Assembly: GCA_003265435.1 (NCBI GenBank)
Contig: NOXC01000002.1
Span: 62,001 to 126,000, forward strand
Direction: 5' to 3'
Source of the DNA: Cellvibrionaceae bacterium AOL6
GTDB lineage: Bacteria > Pseudomonadota > Gammaproteobacteria > Pseudomonadales > Cellvibrionaceae
DNA length: 64,000 nucleotides
Shown: one piece after another, positions 9,474 through 18,117 of the stretch
How the letters are laid out: each line of letters starts with the position of its first letter
Numbering within the stretch: position 1 is the first letter of the stretch
Notes under the pieces: model-generated
What the model saw: the letters and a program-made list of their open reading frames with translations, nothing else
What the model was told of the DNA's origin: nothing
The model's database searches: none
Made by a program: the position numbers and the translations under genes

Positions 9474-9890
9474 CTAGTGACTCCAGGCGTAGTGGCGCCG
9501 GGCAATACGATTTTCCGTATCGATTTGCCCATTCAGCGTCCAAAAATCGTAGAGTAAGCCCAGGCCAAACAGCCCGAGTGTGCAAAGATATAACAGACCG
9601 GTCAGCCACTTGCCGAGATACATGCGATGCACGCCGAATACCCCAAGCAGCGCAAGCAGAATCCACGCCAGAGAATAGTCCTTAGGCCCGGCCTCAAAAC
9701 GCACATCGGCCTCCCTGTCCAAAGCTGGAATCAGGAACAAATCAATGATCCATCCGATTAAAAACAGACCGCAGGTAAAAAACCAGATGGTGCCGGTAAC
9801 CGGGCGCCCGTAATAGAAACGATGCGCGCCCATGAAGCCCGCGAGCCAGGCAATGTAGCCAACAACAATGGAATGTGTATTAGCCCGCAT
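9474..9890 (-). CDS. TM2-domain membrane protein at the end of the psp operon
   Basis: A 138-residue inner-membrane protein with two TM2-type units: GAHRFYYGR followed by a hydrophobic helix and LFLIGWIIDLFLIP, then GVHRMYLGKWLTGLLYLCTLGLFGLG. The repeated G-x-H-R-x-Y-x-G turn between helices is the TM2 signature. Its start overlaps the end of the 58-residue membrane-protein gene upstream by 11 bp, so it is translated as the last gene of the pspABC message. A role in membrane-stress response is inferred from this coupling. Confidence 0.85.
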   Translation of the reverse strand: MRANTHSIVVGYIAWLAGFMGAHRFYYGRPVTGTIWFFTCGLFLIGWIIDLFLIPALDREADVRFEAGPKDYSLAWILLALLGVFGVHRMYLGKWLTGLLYLCTLGLFGLGLLYDFWTLNGQIDTENRIARRHYAWSH

Positions 9891-10056
9891 GACCCCGCCC
9901 TCCCTGACGCTCGAGTTTGAGCAAACGCAGCGCAGCCACTGCGAACATCGCCAACCCGATCAACAATAAAACAGGGTCTTGATAGATTGCGTACAGCAAC
10001 AAGCTGACGATGCATAGATAGATATTTGTGGCACTCACTAATGCGGCATATCTCAT
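9880..10056 (-). CDS. 58-residue membrane protein between pspC and the TM2 gene
   Basis: Translating the minus strand from the ATG at 10056 gives 58 residues, starting MRYAALVSATNIY, with two hydrophobic segments (IYLCIVSLLLYAIY and PVLLLIGLAMFAVAAL) and a basic tail rich in Arg and Gly. It is too short for most gene callers. It overlaps the pspC stop by 4 bp (ATGA) and the TM2 gene by 11 bp, strong evidence for translational coupling and for being real. It sits where pspD lies in E. coli, but I see no sequence similarity that would justify that name. Confidence 0.75.
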   Translation of the reverse strand: MRYAALVSATNIYLCIVSLLLYAIYQDPVLLLIGLAMFAVAALRLLKLERQGGRGHAG

Positions 10057-10502
10057 GACCGACCTCCTTTGTGCAAGTCTGCAAACGCCTTATCCAAATC
10101 AAATCGCCGTGAAGTCACATATCGCTCCATCGACTCCACTCTGCGAACCAGTGTTGAGAGGCGCTCATCGGCGTCGCGCAAACGCTCGCTGCTGCTGCGC
10201 TGGTAGCGGAATATTTTCTTGCGCCGATAACGTCGCTCCCCCTCGTCATACTCATACCGGGTGGCCGCTTCCTCTGCGATGGGCCTGGGAGATAAAGCCA
10301 CCCAAGCTCCAATGTAGGCCCAAAACGCCACGGCACCGGTAAAAATCAGCCCTGCCACCAATAAAATGCGCATGATATTCGGGTCGATCTCAAAGTGATC
10401 GGCCAGTCCGGCACACACGCCGCCGATTTTTTTCTTTTGCGTATTGCGATAGAGATTGATATCAAAGCCCGCACGGCTCTTTTTCCGAAACTCCGACCAC
10501 AT
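10053..10502 (-). CDS. pspC: Phage-shock protein C (PspC)
   Basis: Inner-membrane stress sensor that works with PspB to free PspF from PspA. The PspC domain is at the N-terminus: LYRNTQKKKIGGVCAGLADHFEIDPN followed by two hydrophobic segments (IMRILLVAGLIFTGAVAFWAYIGAW). A charged, probably coiled C-terminal half follows (SSERLRDADERLSTLVRRVESMERYV). 149 residues, somewhat longer than E. coli PspC (119). Downstream of pspB by 73 bp and coupled to the next small gene by an ATGA overlap. Confidence 0.93.
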   Translation of the reverse strand: MWSEFRKKSRAGFDINLYRNTQKKKIGGVCAGLADHFEIDPNIMRILLVAGLIFTGAVAFWAYIGAWVALSPRPIAEEAATRYEYDEGERRYRRKKIFRYQRSSSERLRDADERLSTLVRRVESMERYVTSRRFDLDKAFADLHKGGRS

Positions 10503-10575
10503 CGTGTTTCGCCTCCCTTAGTCTTACCCACTCGGCCGTTAAAATACGGCGGCTAGCAAAGAAATGCCCTACCCA

Positions 10576-10803
10576 TCATTGGCCCGAATCTCGCCAGTTT
10601 GACTGGCGCTGATCGAGAATTTTTTCGAGATTGTCGACCCGCTCTACAAGCACATCGAGTTTGACGAGCATGTGTTCCAAGCCTTCAAGCTCTTTCTCTG
10701 AAATACCGCGCGCCATTTTTCCCTTGTAGCGGTAATGCATGATGATCCAAATCGGCGCAACAATTACGAGAAAAAGGATGCTTGGTACAGTTAAAAATTC
10801 CAT
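10576..10803 (-). CDS. pspB: Phage-shock protein B (PspB)
   Basis: Small 75-residue membrane protein with one N-terminal transmembrane helix (VPSILFLVIVAPIWIIMHY) and a charged leucine-zipper-like tail (LEHMLVKLDVLVERVDNLEKIL), as in E. coli PspB (74 residues). Acts with PspC in signalling membrane damage to PspA. Placed 25 bp after pspA in the same operon. Confidence 0.93.
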   Translation of the reverse strand: MEFLTVPSILFLVIVAPIWIIMHYRYKGKMARGISEKELEGLEHMLVKLDVLVERVDNLEKILDQRQSNWRDSGQ

Positions 10804-10828
10804 GATGAGTCCCTGTTTATTCTGAGTG

Positions 10829-11491
10829 TCAGGATCGGTTTTGCAGTTCCTGCTTCAGGCGCTCCAATTCAGTGTTGATCGAATCGTCCTTCGCGAGCTG
10901 GTCGATCTCACTGGCCAAATCCTTCCGGCCCAGATCTTCCGCTTCGACGCGCCCTTCCAGCTCATCCATTTTACGCTGAAACAACTCGTATTTGATAAAC
11001 GCATCCTGATTGTCGCGCTTGTACATCTGCTTTTTGACCTTCATGCGCTGCTCAGCTGACTCCGCGCGTAGCAAGAGTTCTTTCTGACGGCTCTTCGCGT
11101 CATCCAGTTTCGCCTGCAACTGCGCGACTTCATCCCCTAGCGTCGCCAGATGCTCATCGAGGTGGGTGAGCTCCTGTTCAGCAGCGAGCACCAATTCTTG
11201 CACCTGATTCTTTTCGGCAATCGCCGCTCGAGCAAGATCATCCCGATTGTGACTGACTGCAAGGCGCGCTTTCTCATCCCAGGCGGCCGCCTCGTCATGC
11301 AAGCGCTTTAAGCGACGCTCTACCTCTTTTTTGTCGGCGATGATGCGCGCGCAACTGCTTCGCACCTCCACCAGCGTTTCCTCCATTTCCTGAATAATCA
11401 GGCGAATCATTTTTTTCGGGTCTTCCGCGTTGTCGAGCAAGGCGTTCAAGTTGGAATTTACGATGTCTGCAAATCGAGAAAATATGCCCAT
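10829..11491 (-). CDS. pspA: Phage-shock protein A (PspA)
   Basis: ESCRT-III-like coiled-coil protein that binds and repairs damaged inner membrane, and in unstressed cells inhibits the activator PspF. The amphipathic N-terminal helix (MGIFSRFADIVNSNLNALLD) is followed by EDPKKMIRLIIQEMEETLVE and long heptad-rich helices. The ATG at 11491 gives 220 residues, the family size, with GAGG upstream; a longer reading adds an unrelated 21-residue stretch. First gene of pspA-pspB-pspC-orf58-TM2; pspF is divergent. Confidence 0.95.
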   Translation of the reverse strand: MGIFSRFADIVNSNLNALLDNAEDPKKMIRLIIQEMEETLVEVRSSCARIIADKKEVERRLKRLHDEAAAWDEKARLAVSHNRDDLARAAIAEKNQVQELVLAAEQELTHLDEHLATLGDEVAQLQAKLDDAKSRQKELLLRAESAEQRMKVKKQMYKRDNQDAFIKYELFQRKMDELEGRVEAEDLGRKDLASEIDQLAKDDSINTELERLKQELQNRS

Positions 11492-11563
11492 GTCGTATCC
11501 TCTTTCTCCGTTTTCCGGCCCCCTGGGCCATCTGGTCTGCGTGTTGACGTTCACTAAGACCTA

Positions 11564-11580
11564 ATCAAAACCCTGGCCAA
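11564..11580 (-). promoter_or_regulatory. Candidate sigma-54 promoter of pspA
   Basis: On the minus strand TTGGCCAG-GGTT-TTGAT places GG and the G of TTGA 12 bp apart, matching the -24/-12 spacing of sigma-54 promoters (TGGCAC-N5-TTGC) with a GA instead of GC at -12. Transcription would begin near 11553, about 60 bp before the pspA start. PspF-dependent sigma-54 transcription is the rule for pspA, so position and motif agree. Confidence 0.6.
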
Positions 11581-11652
11581 CTTTATAAGCCTCTGTTTTT
11601 AAAGAACTTTCATCAAACTAGGGGAATAACACAGCAAAGAAGAGTGACCCAA

Positions 11653-11702
11653 TTAACCACTTTGTGGTTAAATAAACCATCATTTTTAGCGAATTTAACC
11701 AC
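11653..11702. promoter_or_regulatory. Palindrome and repeated half-site between pspA and pspF (candidate PspF sites)
   Basis: A perfect 8-bp inverted repeat, TTAACCAC-TTT-GTGGTTAA (11653-11671), is followed 24 bp later by another copy of the half-site TTAACCAC (11695-11702), ending one base before the pspF ATG. The palindrome centre is about 110 bp upstream of the predicted pspA transcription start, a normal distance for an enhancer. It may bind PspF and also shut off pspF. The assignment is inferred. Confidence 0.5.
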
Positions 11703-11703
11703 T

Positions 11704-12696
11704 ATGCAGGGCATCATCGCAGAATCCAGTGCACTCATTGAGACCCTCGATCATGTCAGTCTGATCGCCCCGATACAGCGGCCCATCCTGATCCACGGCG
11801 AACGGGGCAGCGGCAAAGAACTGATTGCCGAGCGCTTGCACTTTCTCTCACCCCGCTGGGATGCGCCCTTCCTGAAGGTCAACTGCGCCGCGATGAGCGA
11901 GGAGCTTATCGATAGTGCGCTCTTCGGGCACGAGAGCGGTGCCTTTACTGGCGCCACCCGGCAGCACAGTGGCTATTTCGAGCGCGCCGATGGCGGTACG
12001 CTCTTTCTGGATGAACTGGCGACACTGCCGTTACGTACACAAGAGAAGTTATTGCGCGTGATCGAGTACGGGCAATTCGAACGCCTGGGAGGGAGGGAAA
12101 CGCTGGAAGTGGATGTCAGGCTGGTCGGCGCCACCCACGAACATCTGCCCGCATTGGCCGCGCAGGGCCGCTTCCGGCACGATCTACTCGACAGGCTCGC
12201 GTTCGACGTCATCCATGTGCCACCGCTGCGAGCGAGAAAGGACGACATCCTGCCGCTGGCCACGCATTTTGCCACGCGCATGTGCGCGGAGCTGTCGCGC
12301 CCACTCTTTCCAGGCTTCAGTGCTGATGCCATTGCCACACTGCTGCAACATTCGTGGCCCGGCAATGTCAGAGAACTCAAGAGCGTGGTCGAGCGCAGTA
12401 TTTGCCACAGTGCCGAGCACGACGAAAAAATTCAGCAGCTGCGCCTCGATCCGTTTCACTCTGGTGAAGCAATCACGGATAATGCCCCAGTGCCAGCCTT
12501 CACGTCGGACAAGGAGCCAGACAAGCGCATGCCCCTCAACTTCAGCGACGCTGTGTCGGAGTTTGAACTCAACCTGCTGCAACAAGCCCTGCAGGATTGC
12601 CAGTACCATCAGCGCAAAACGGCTGAGCATTTGGGGCTGAGCTACCATCAGCTGCGGGCGCTATTGAAAAAGTACCGGCCCAAGTTGCAGCGCTAA
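11704..12696 (+). CDS. pspF: Psp operon transcriptional activator PspF
   Basis: Sigma-54 enhancer-binding ATPase lacking a receiver domain. Walker A is GERGSGKE, the sigma-54-contacting loop reads ESGAFTGA, Walker B is GGTLFLDELA, and an arginine-finger region (RHDLLDRLAFDV) follows. The C-terminal helix-turn-helix is AEHLGLSYHQLRALLKKY. Starting at the ATG at 11704 the protein aligns from its first residues with E. coli PspF. A GTG at 11644 is in frame, but it would put the regulatory palindrome inside the gene. Divergent from pspABC, as expected. Confidence 0.94.
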   Translation: MQGIIAESSALIETLDHVSLIAPIQRPILIHGERGSGKELIAERLHFLSPRWDAPFLKVNCAAMSEELIDSALFGHESGAFTGATRQHSGYFERADGGTLFLDELATLPLRTQEKLLRVIEYGQFERLGGRETLEVDVRLVGATHEHLPALAAQGRFRHDLLDRLAFDVIHVPPLRARKDDILPLATHFATRMCAELSRPLFPGFSADAIATLLQHSWPGNVRELKSVVERSICHSAEHDEKIQQLRLDPFHSGEAITDNAPVPAFTSDKEPDKRMPLNFSDAVSEFELNLLQQALQDCQYHQRKTAEHLGLSYHQLRALLKKYRPKLQR

Positions 12697-12704
12697 GGTT
12701 GTTC

Positions 12705-14462
12705 ATGCCCTCCCCCGATTTGCGACGAACGCCTTGCTGGCTCCGTACCCGCACCGCACTCTTCGTGTGTTTAATCACACTGCTGTGTGCGAGCGCGCAC
12801 GCCAAAGTGGTGCTGGAAGGAATCGATGGCGAGCTGGCCAACAATGTGCTCTCACACATGACCCTCGACGAACAGGACTGCAGCGCCCCCGACTGGCGTA
12901 TTCGCCGTGAACGACGCGAAGCGGTCAAGGAAATCCACACAGCCTTACAGGCATTTGGTTACTACTCACCCGAAGTCCAACAAGAATACACACGCGACGA
13001 AAGTTGCTGGCTCGTAACCTACCGCATCGACCGCGGTAAGCGCACCAAGATCCGCGAACTCGACCTGCAAATTCTTGAGCGTCCAGAACAGATCCATCAT
13101 GAGCTGCAAAGCGTCATTGATGACACCGGCATTCAGCCGGGCATGGGCCTCAATCACAGCCGCTACGACCGCTTCAAATTGCGCCTACTCGAAACCGCGA
13201 GAAACTGGGGCTATTGGCAGGCCAATTATGAACGGGCTGAACTCGCAGTTTACCCAAAAGACTACGCGGCCGACGTGCACCTGCATCTTCATTTGGGGCC
13301 TCGCTATGTGTTCGGCGCCACGCATTTCGAAACCACGAAACTTCACGAAAAACTGGTTGCGCGGCTGACCCCCTCACTCGAAGGCCAAGCCTACTCCAAT
13401 GAACTCGTACAAGACATGTATGCCGATCTGCGCCGCAGCGGCTACTTTGGTCAAATTCTGGTAACGCCTCAAGTCAGTGACGACCCCAATCAACTCATCG
13501 TGCCGCTGGACGTGGCGCTGTCGATGGACAGCAAACACAGCTTTGGTGCCGGCCTGGGTTACTCGACCGACCAAGGCTTTCGTGCTCGAGGGGACTACCA
13601 AAACCGCTATATTAATCGGCGTGGACACAAACTTCGCTTTGATGCGCTCTATGCCCAAACCGAAAGCGCCTTCAGCGGCACGTATACCATACCCGGCCGA
13701 CGCGCCTCTAAAGAATGGTACGAACTCGGGGGCGGTATTTCGGAAGAAGAAACCAGTAGCTATACCACCCGCCTCATCACAACGTCCGCGCGTTCCATTA
13801 AAACGCTGCCCTACGACTGGCTGTTGAACTACGGTGTCAACCTTCGCAACGAACGCTATCTGATCGCGAGCGATGACATTCAGAACAAGCACCTTGTTGT
13901 TCCCGGTATTGGAGTATCGTGGTCCGACCGGGACGAGCGCCCGAGGCAGCTTTACGGCCTGCGTTTTGAGGCCGGTTTGACCGGCAGTTCCAATTATTGG
14001 AAGTCCGATGTCGATTACCTGCAGCTGTATACCCGCTCGAAGAGTATCGTCAGCTTTTATCCTCAAGGGCGCTTTATCTCTCGCCTTGAGGCCGCCAATA
14101 CACTGATCGAAGATTTTACTGAACTGCCCCCGTCGGTGCGCTTCTTTACCGGTGGTGACAGCAGTGTACGCGGCTATGACTATGAGTCCATCGGTAGCAC
14201 CAACGAAGAGGGCGAAGTGATTGGTGGACGCCGCCTGCTCGTCGCGAGCGTTGAGTACGACCACAGCATCTTGAACAACTGGTCGCTTTCCGTCTTTGCC
14301 GATGCGGGTGACGCCTTCGATGATAGCCTCGATTTGAAGCGTTCCGTGGGTGTGGGTGTGCGTTGGTATTCTCCCGTCGGACCTTTCCGCATTGACCTCG
14401 CCTTTCCCGACCAGGGGGACAACGACTATCGCTTCCATGTTTCTGTGGGGGCCGATATATGA
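12705..14462 (+). CDS. tamA: Translocation and assembly module outer-membrane protein TamA
   Basis: Omp85-family outer-membrane protein that with TamB helps insert outer-membrane proteins and move lipids. A signal peptide (TALFVCLITLLCASAHA) is followed by about three POTRA domains (residues 25-260; for example YRIDRGKRTKIRELDLQILE) and a C-terminal 16-strand barrel (about 265-585) with the family motif VRGYDYESIG. At 585 residues it matches E. coli TamA (577). The ATG at 12705 has AAGG 6 bp upstream. It follows pspF by 8 bp, so read-through is possible, and overlaps tamB by 4 bp. Confidence 0.95.
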   Translation: MPSPDLRRTPCWLRTRTALFVCLITLLCASAHAKVVLEGIDGELANNVLSHMTLDEQDCSAPDWRIRRERREAVKEIHTALQAFGYYSPEVQQEYTRDESCWLVTYRIDRGKRTKIRELDLQILERPEQIHHELQSVIDDTGIQPGMGLNHSRYDRFKLRLLETARNWGYWQANYERAELAVYPKDYAADVHLHLHLGPRYVFGATHFETTKLHEKLVARLTPSLEGQAYSNELVQDMYADLRRSGYFGQILVTPQVSDDPNQLIVPLDVALSMDSKHSFGAGLGYSTDQGFRARGDYQNRYINRRGHKLRFDALYAQTESAFSGTYTIPGRRASKEWYELGGGISEEETSSYTTRLITTSARSIKTLPYDWLLNYGVNLRNERYLIASDDIQNKHLVVPGIGVSWSDRDERPRQLYGLRFEAGLTGSSNYWKSDVDYLQLYTRSKSIVSFYPQGRFISRLEAANTLIEDFTELPPSVRFFTGGDSSVRGYDYESIGSTNEEGEVIGGRRLLVASVEYDHSILNNWSLSVFADAGDAFDDSLDLKRSVGVGVRWYSPVGPFRIDLAFPDQGDNDYRFHVSVGADI

Positions 14463-17400
14463 GCAAAGCGTGGCGTGTGACTCGTTGGGTTCTATTGGTG
14501 CTTGCGCTCGTGTTTATCATCGTCTCCGCCGCATTGACCTGGCTGACGACCACCAGTCAGGGCGCGCGCTGGTTGCTGGAGCGCGGCACGGCGTTTTTAC
14601 CGGTCGAGCTGGAATATCAATCGCTCTCTGGGAATTTGTGGCGCGGTCTTCGATTGCAATCCGTCGACATCGGCACACAAGAAGACACGCTGGGATTTTC
14701 GACCATTCACGCCGACGAATTCAGTTTCGGATGGAACCCCATCCCATTGCTTTACAGTCAGATTCAGGTCGGGCACTTGCACGTCGAAGGACTCAGAATC
14801 ACGTTGCTCGACAGGCCCGAAAAAGAAGAACAGGCAAGCGTGAGCCTGCCTCACTTTTATTTGCCTTTCCGACTCAGCGTTGCCAGCCTCAAGCTCGATG
14901 ATGCTGCGTTAATCAGCGCCTCAGGCAAACTCACCGAACTCCCATCGCTCGATGCCAGCGCGCGATTATCAGGCGACACACTTCAGGTACAGCGACTTTC
15001 AATCCACTACCTGGAGCGCGACCATACACTCCAGGGGCGCGTGCAGTTCGCCCGTCAATTACGCGCCAGAGTTCAGGCTTCAAGTTACGCCGACCTCGTG
15101 CTCGATGGCTATTGTGATAGCGAAGACGAGCTCAGTTGCCATGGCGACATTGAATGGGCTGCGCTGTCGGAGCCGCTGCCAAAAGACTGGCAATTTCCGA
15201 CCGGCGTTCTGCGCTTTGCCACTCGCGGAGACACGGTTCATTTTGAAGGTTCGAGTGAATTGCAGACGCCGTGGCTGAGTGAGCGCGTTGAGTTCATCGC
15301 CGAAGCGGCACTCGCGCAGAAAGTCCTCCACATCCAACAGCTGAAAACGCGTTCGGGCGGCACGCTCGAAGGGAACGGCTCTCTAAGTTGGGCGGATGGC
15401 CTTGTGATTGACAGCCAGTGGCAGGCTGACGCATTTGAGCTGTCGCCGTGGATTCCCAGCGATGCCATTGCCCCCGACCTCGATGCCGCGCTGAATTTTC
15501 AATTGAGGCTGCAAGGGCAGCAGGGATTACAGCTTGTTCTCGATGCCGATATCGCGGCTCTGCGACTCGCAGACCGAGCCTTGTCAGGCACGCTGCGCGG
15601 CAGCCTGAATAAAGGGACCTGGCGCGTAAGCGAATTAAATCTGCGCAATAACGACACTTCGTTAAAAGGCCTCGCGCACTTCGATACCCAGGACCACAGC
15701 CTAGCCACCGAGCTCGAACTCTATGCGCAGGACGTCACTAATCTGTACCCCGGCCTGCAGGGTGAAATTCAGGCGCAGGTCAGCCTAGCCGGTTCGCTCA
15801 AACAACTGGCGCTGGCGCTGAACGCGAATGCCAAACAGCTTCGCTACCAAAATACCAGTACGGATTCTGCCACCCTGTCGCTCCAAGCTCGCAGTGAAGA
15901 CAAGGATGTGCCTTGGCTGGAACGCATCCGGTTAGATCAACTGACACTGGATGCAAACCAGTTCGCGTTTGGCGACGCGGAAATGCGCCACCTTATCGCC
16001 AAAGCGAAGGGGCATAGTCGCGACCACACCCTGTCCCTGCAAATTCAGGGCGCACCCATGAACAGCCATTTGCATGCGTTGAACATCAAGGGCCAACTGC
16101 AACAACTCAAGCAAAGCAACGTATCCAGCTCCACGTGGCAATACCGAATTCAGCCCATCGAGTTCCGCTTAGGCGGGGAAAATCCGGACCACTTCGCTGA
16201 AATAAGATTGGCCGAAAGCGACTGGGTGACATTGACCTCTGAACGCGTTCGTATTCCATTAATGTGCATTCAGCAAGCCGCAGCCTCGTTATGTGTTCGC
16301 GACACACTGCTGCAGCGTGAAGGTGAGATCGCGTTGAACGCAGCATTAAGCGGGCTCTCCATCAGTGACCGCTCCACCCTGCTCGGTCAGTACCTGCGCT
16401 ACCTTCCCCCGTATTGGCAGCTGGAGGGCGTCGTCCAGAGTCAGGTCGCGGCAGACGGCCGCTACGATGCGGAAAAACGCCGATTTACGCGCTTGGATTT
16501 AGCCCTGCTGACCGAATTGGAAAATGGGGTCGTCCGGCAGCTCAGTGATGAAGACAACAGCGTGGAAAACACCTACCCTTTGCAGCGCTTGCAAATAGAG
16601 CTCGACGGAAGCGCTGAGCAATTAGAGCTGCACGGCGCGCTCGAAGTCGACGAATCCAAACGCATGATGCTGTCAGGTAAGAGTCGAAACTGGCAAGAAC
16701 TGGGCGGTGTGTACCGCATCGAATTGAACAGCCAGTTCGATAACATTCAGTTCCTGGAACCCTTTATAAACTACACACAGGAATTGCAAGGTCGCGCCGA
16801 CATTGCATTGAATATCGCCAACACCTCCCCGGGCGCAGACCCGATCCTCAGTGGGCAGGCGCAGTTAAGCGATATCGGCTTCCTGCTGCCGATAACCGGG
16901 ACACGCGTAAAAGACTGGAACCTTTCTCTGAACGCGAGTGCCGACACGATGACGCTCGATAGTCAGGCGCTCATCGGCAACGGCAAAGCCCTCATCAAAG
17001 GGCGCATTCAGTCCGAGCCCGACGACCCAAACCGGATTTTCTCCGGTGACTTTTCCGTCACGGGTGAGCGCCTCACATTGGTAGATTTACCAGACGCACA
17101 CTTGCTTGCAGGCCCCAAACTGACATTGAAAGGCGGCGATTACCAATGGCATCTCAGTGGCGATGTGCTCGTACTCGATTCGTTTTATACCCTGCAACAA
17201 TTACCCGAATCCGCCACATCGATTTCAGACGATGCCGTGATTTACGGCGTGGAAAGCGAAACTCAAAAACGCCGCTTTCAACTGACCACCGACATTCATT
17301 TAATTGCCGGTGACAATGTGCGGTTCAGCGGTTTCGGATTGACCACAGAGGTGACGGGCAGGCTGCATTTCACAAGAGATGAACGTCGCTCCAACCAATT

Positions 17401-18040
17401 ACACGGCGTGCTCACACTGCCCGAAGGGGAATTTAAAAACTTCGGCCAGCAACTCGACATTGAAAGTGGCCAGCTCATCTTCTCCGGCCCTGTCAACAAC
17501 CCGCGCTTCGATGTACGCGCGAGCCGCGACATCGATGAGATCGAGGCCGGGATCTGGCTGACTGGGAGCGCACGACAACCCAAATCCGAACTGTATTCCT
17601 CTCCCGCCATGAGCGACGCTGACGTGCTCTCGTATCTCCTGACGGGCAAGCCTGTTTCCGAAGTCGGCTCGGGTGAAGGCGCGAGCCTGGAAGCCTCGGC
17701 ACTGACGCTCGGTTTGAGGCAGGCCCTCCCCACGCTACAGAAACTCGGCGGGGAACTCGGCTTGAGTGATGTTGAAATTGAATCCGGCCCCGCCGGAGGC
17801 AGCGGTTCCATTGCGGCGGGAAAACGCATTAACGACCGACTCTACATCAAATATCGCTATGGCTTGGTAGGCGCTGTCGGCCAGTTTGTGATTGAGTACA
17901 GCTTGACCGACAGGCTCAACCTGGAAGCCGGCAGCGGTGAAACCTCGAGCGTGGATTTAACCTACAACTGGAAATCACGCCCAGGCCGAGATGAGGACAA
18001 AAAGGAAGAGGAAGAGGAAGACAGCGTCACAGAAGATTAA
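14459..18040 (+). CDS. tamB: Translocation and assembly module inner-membrane protein TamB
   Basis: A 1,193-residue AsmA-like bridge protein anchored in the inner membrane by one N-terminal helix (VTRWVLLVLALVFIIVSAALTWL), with a long periplasmic beta-taco region and the C-terminal DUF490 domain (from about residue 830, including the block around ADVLSYLLTGKP). It contacts TamA and is thought to move phospholipids to the outer membrane. Starts with an ATGA overlap with tamA. Unusual: after the last beta-strand (SSVDLTYNWKSRPG) there is a tail of about 15 residues made almost wholly of Glu, Asp and Lys. Confidence 0.94.
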   Translation: MSKAWRVTRWVLLVLALVFIIVSAALTWLTTTSQGARWLLERGTAFLPVELEYQSLSGNLWRGLRLQSVDIGTQEDTLGFSTIHADEFSFGWNPIPLLYSQIQVGHLHVEGLRITLLDRPEKEEQASVSLPHFYLPFRLSVASLKLDDAALISASGKLTELPSLDASARLSGDTLQVQRLSIHYLERDHTLQGRVQFARQLRARVQASSYADLVLDGYCDSEDELSCHGDIEWAALSEPLPKDWQFPTGVLRFATRGDTVHFEGSSELQTPWLSERVEFIAEAALAQKVLHIQQLKTRSGGTLEGNGSLSWADGLVIDSQWQADAFELSPWIPSDAIAPDLDAALNFQLRLQGQQGLQLVLDADIAALRLADRALSGTLRGSLNKGTWRVSELNLRNNDTSLKGLAHFDTQDHSLATELELYAQDVTNLYPGLQGEIQAQVSLAGSLKQLALALNANAKQLRYQNTSTDSATLSLQARSEDKDVPWLERIRLDQLTLDANQFAFGDAEMRHLIAKAKGHSRDHTLSLQIQGAPMNSHLHALNIKGQLQQLKQSNVSSSTWQYRIQPIEFRLGGENPDHFAEIRLAESDWVTLTSERVRIPLMCIQQAAASLCVRDTLLQREGEIALNAALSGLSISDRSTLLGQYLRYLPPYWQLEGVVQSQVAADGRYDAEKRRFTRLDLALLTELENGVVRQLSDEDNSVENTYPLQRLQIELDGSAEQLELHGALEVDESKRMMLSGKSRNWQELGGVYRIELNSQFDNIQFLEPFINYTQELQGRADIALNIANTSPGADPILSGQAQLSDIGFLLPITGTRVKDWNLSLNASADTMTLDSQALIGNGKALIKGRIQSEPDDPNRIFSGDFSVTGERLTLVDLPDAHLLAGPKLTLKGGDYQWHLSGDVLVLDSFYTLQQLPESATSISDDAVIYGVESETQKRRFQLTTDIHLIAGDNVRFSGFGLTTEVTGRLHFTRDERRSNQLHGVLTLPEGEFKNFGQQLDIESGQLIFSGPVNNPRFDVRASRDIDEIEAGIWLTGSARQPKSELYSSPAMSDADVLSYLLTGKPVSEVGSGEGASLEASALTLGLRQALPTLQKLGGELGLSDVEIESGPAGGSGSIAAGKRINDRLYIKYRYGLVGAVGQFVIEYSLTDRLNLEAGSGETSSVDLTYNWKSRPGRDEDKKEEEEEDSVTED

Positions 18041-18117
18041 TACAAACGACTTTTCAATCGTTGCAGCAGCCACTACCATGGAACCTTTCACGCCCTGCAG
18101 ATGAATGGAGTCTGGGT

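Noticed and set aside
9758-10102. 114-codon minus-strand frame overlapping the psp operon 3' part
   Set aside because: Out of frame with the coupled 58-residue gene, which has overlaps on both sides and membrane helices; the longer frame has neither.
11653-11671. Link between the psp palindrome CCACTTTGTGG and the REP-like loop GCACTTTGTGG
   Set aside because: Ten shared bases, but different stems and contexts; probably coincidence.
13374-14438. Long 354-codon minus-strand open frame
   Set aside because: Lies wholly antisense to the tamA barrel; composition and lack of any family motif mark it as a shadow.
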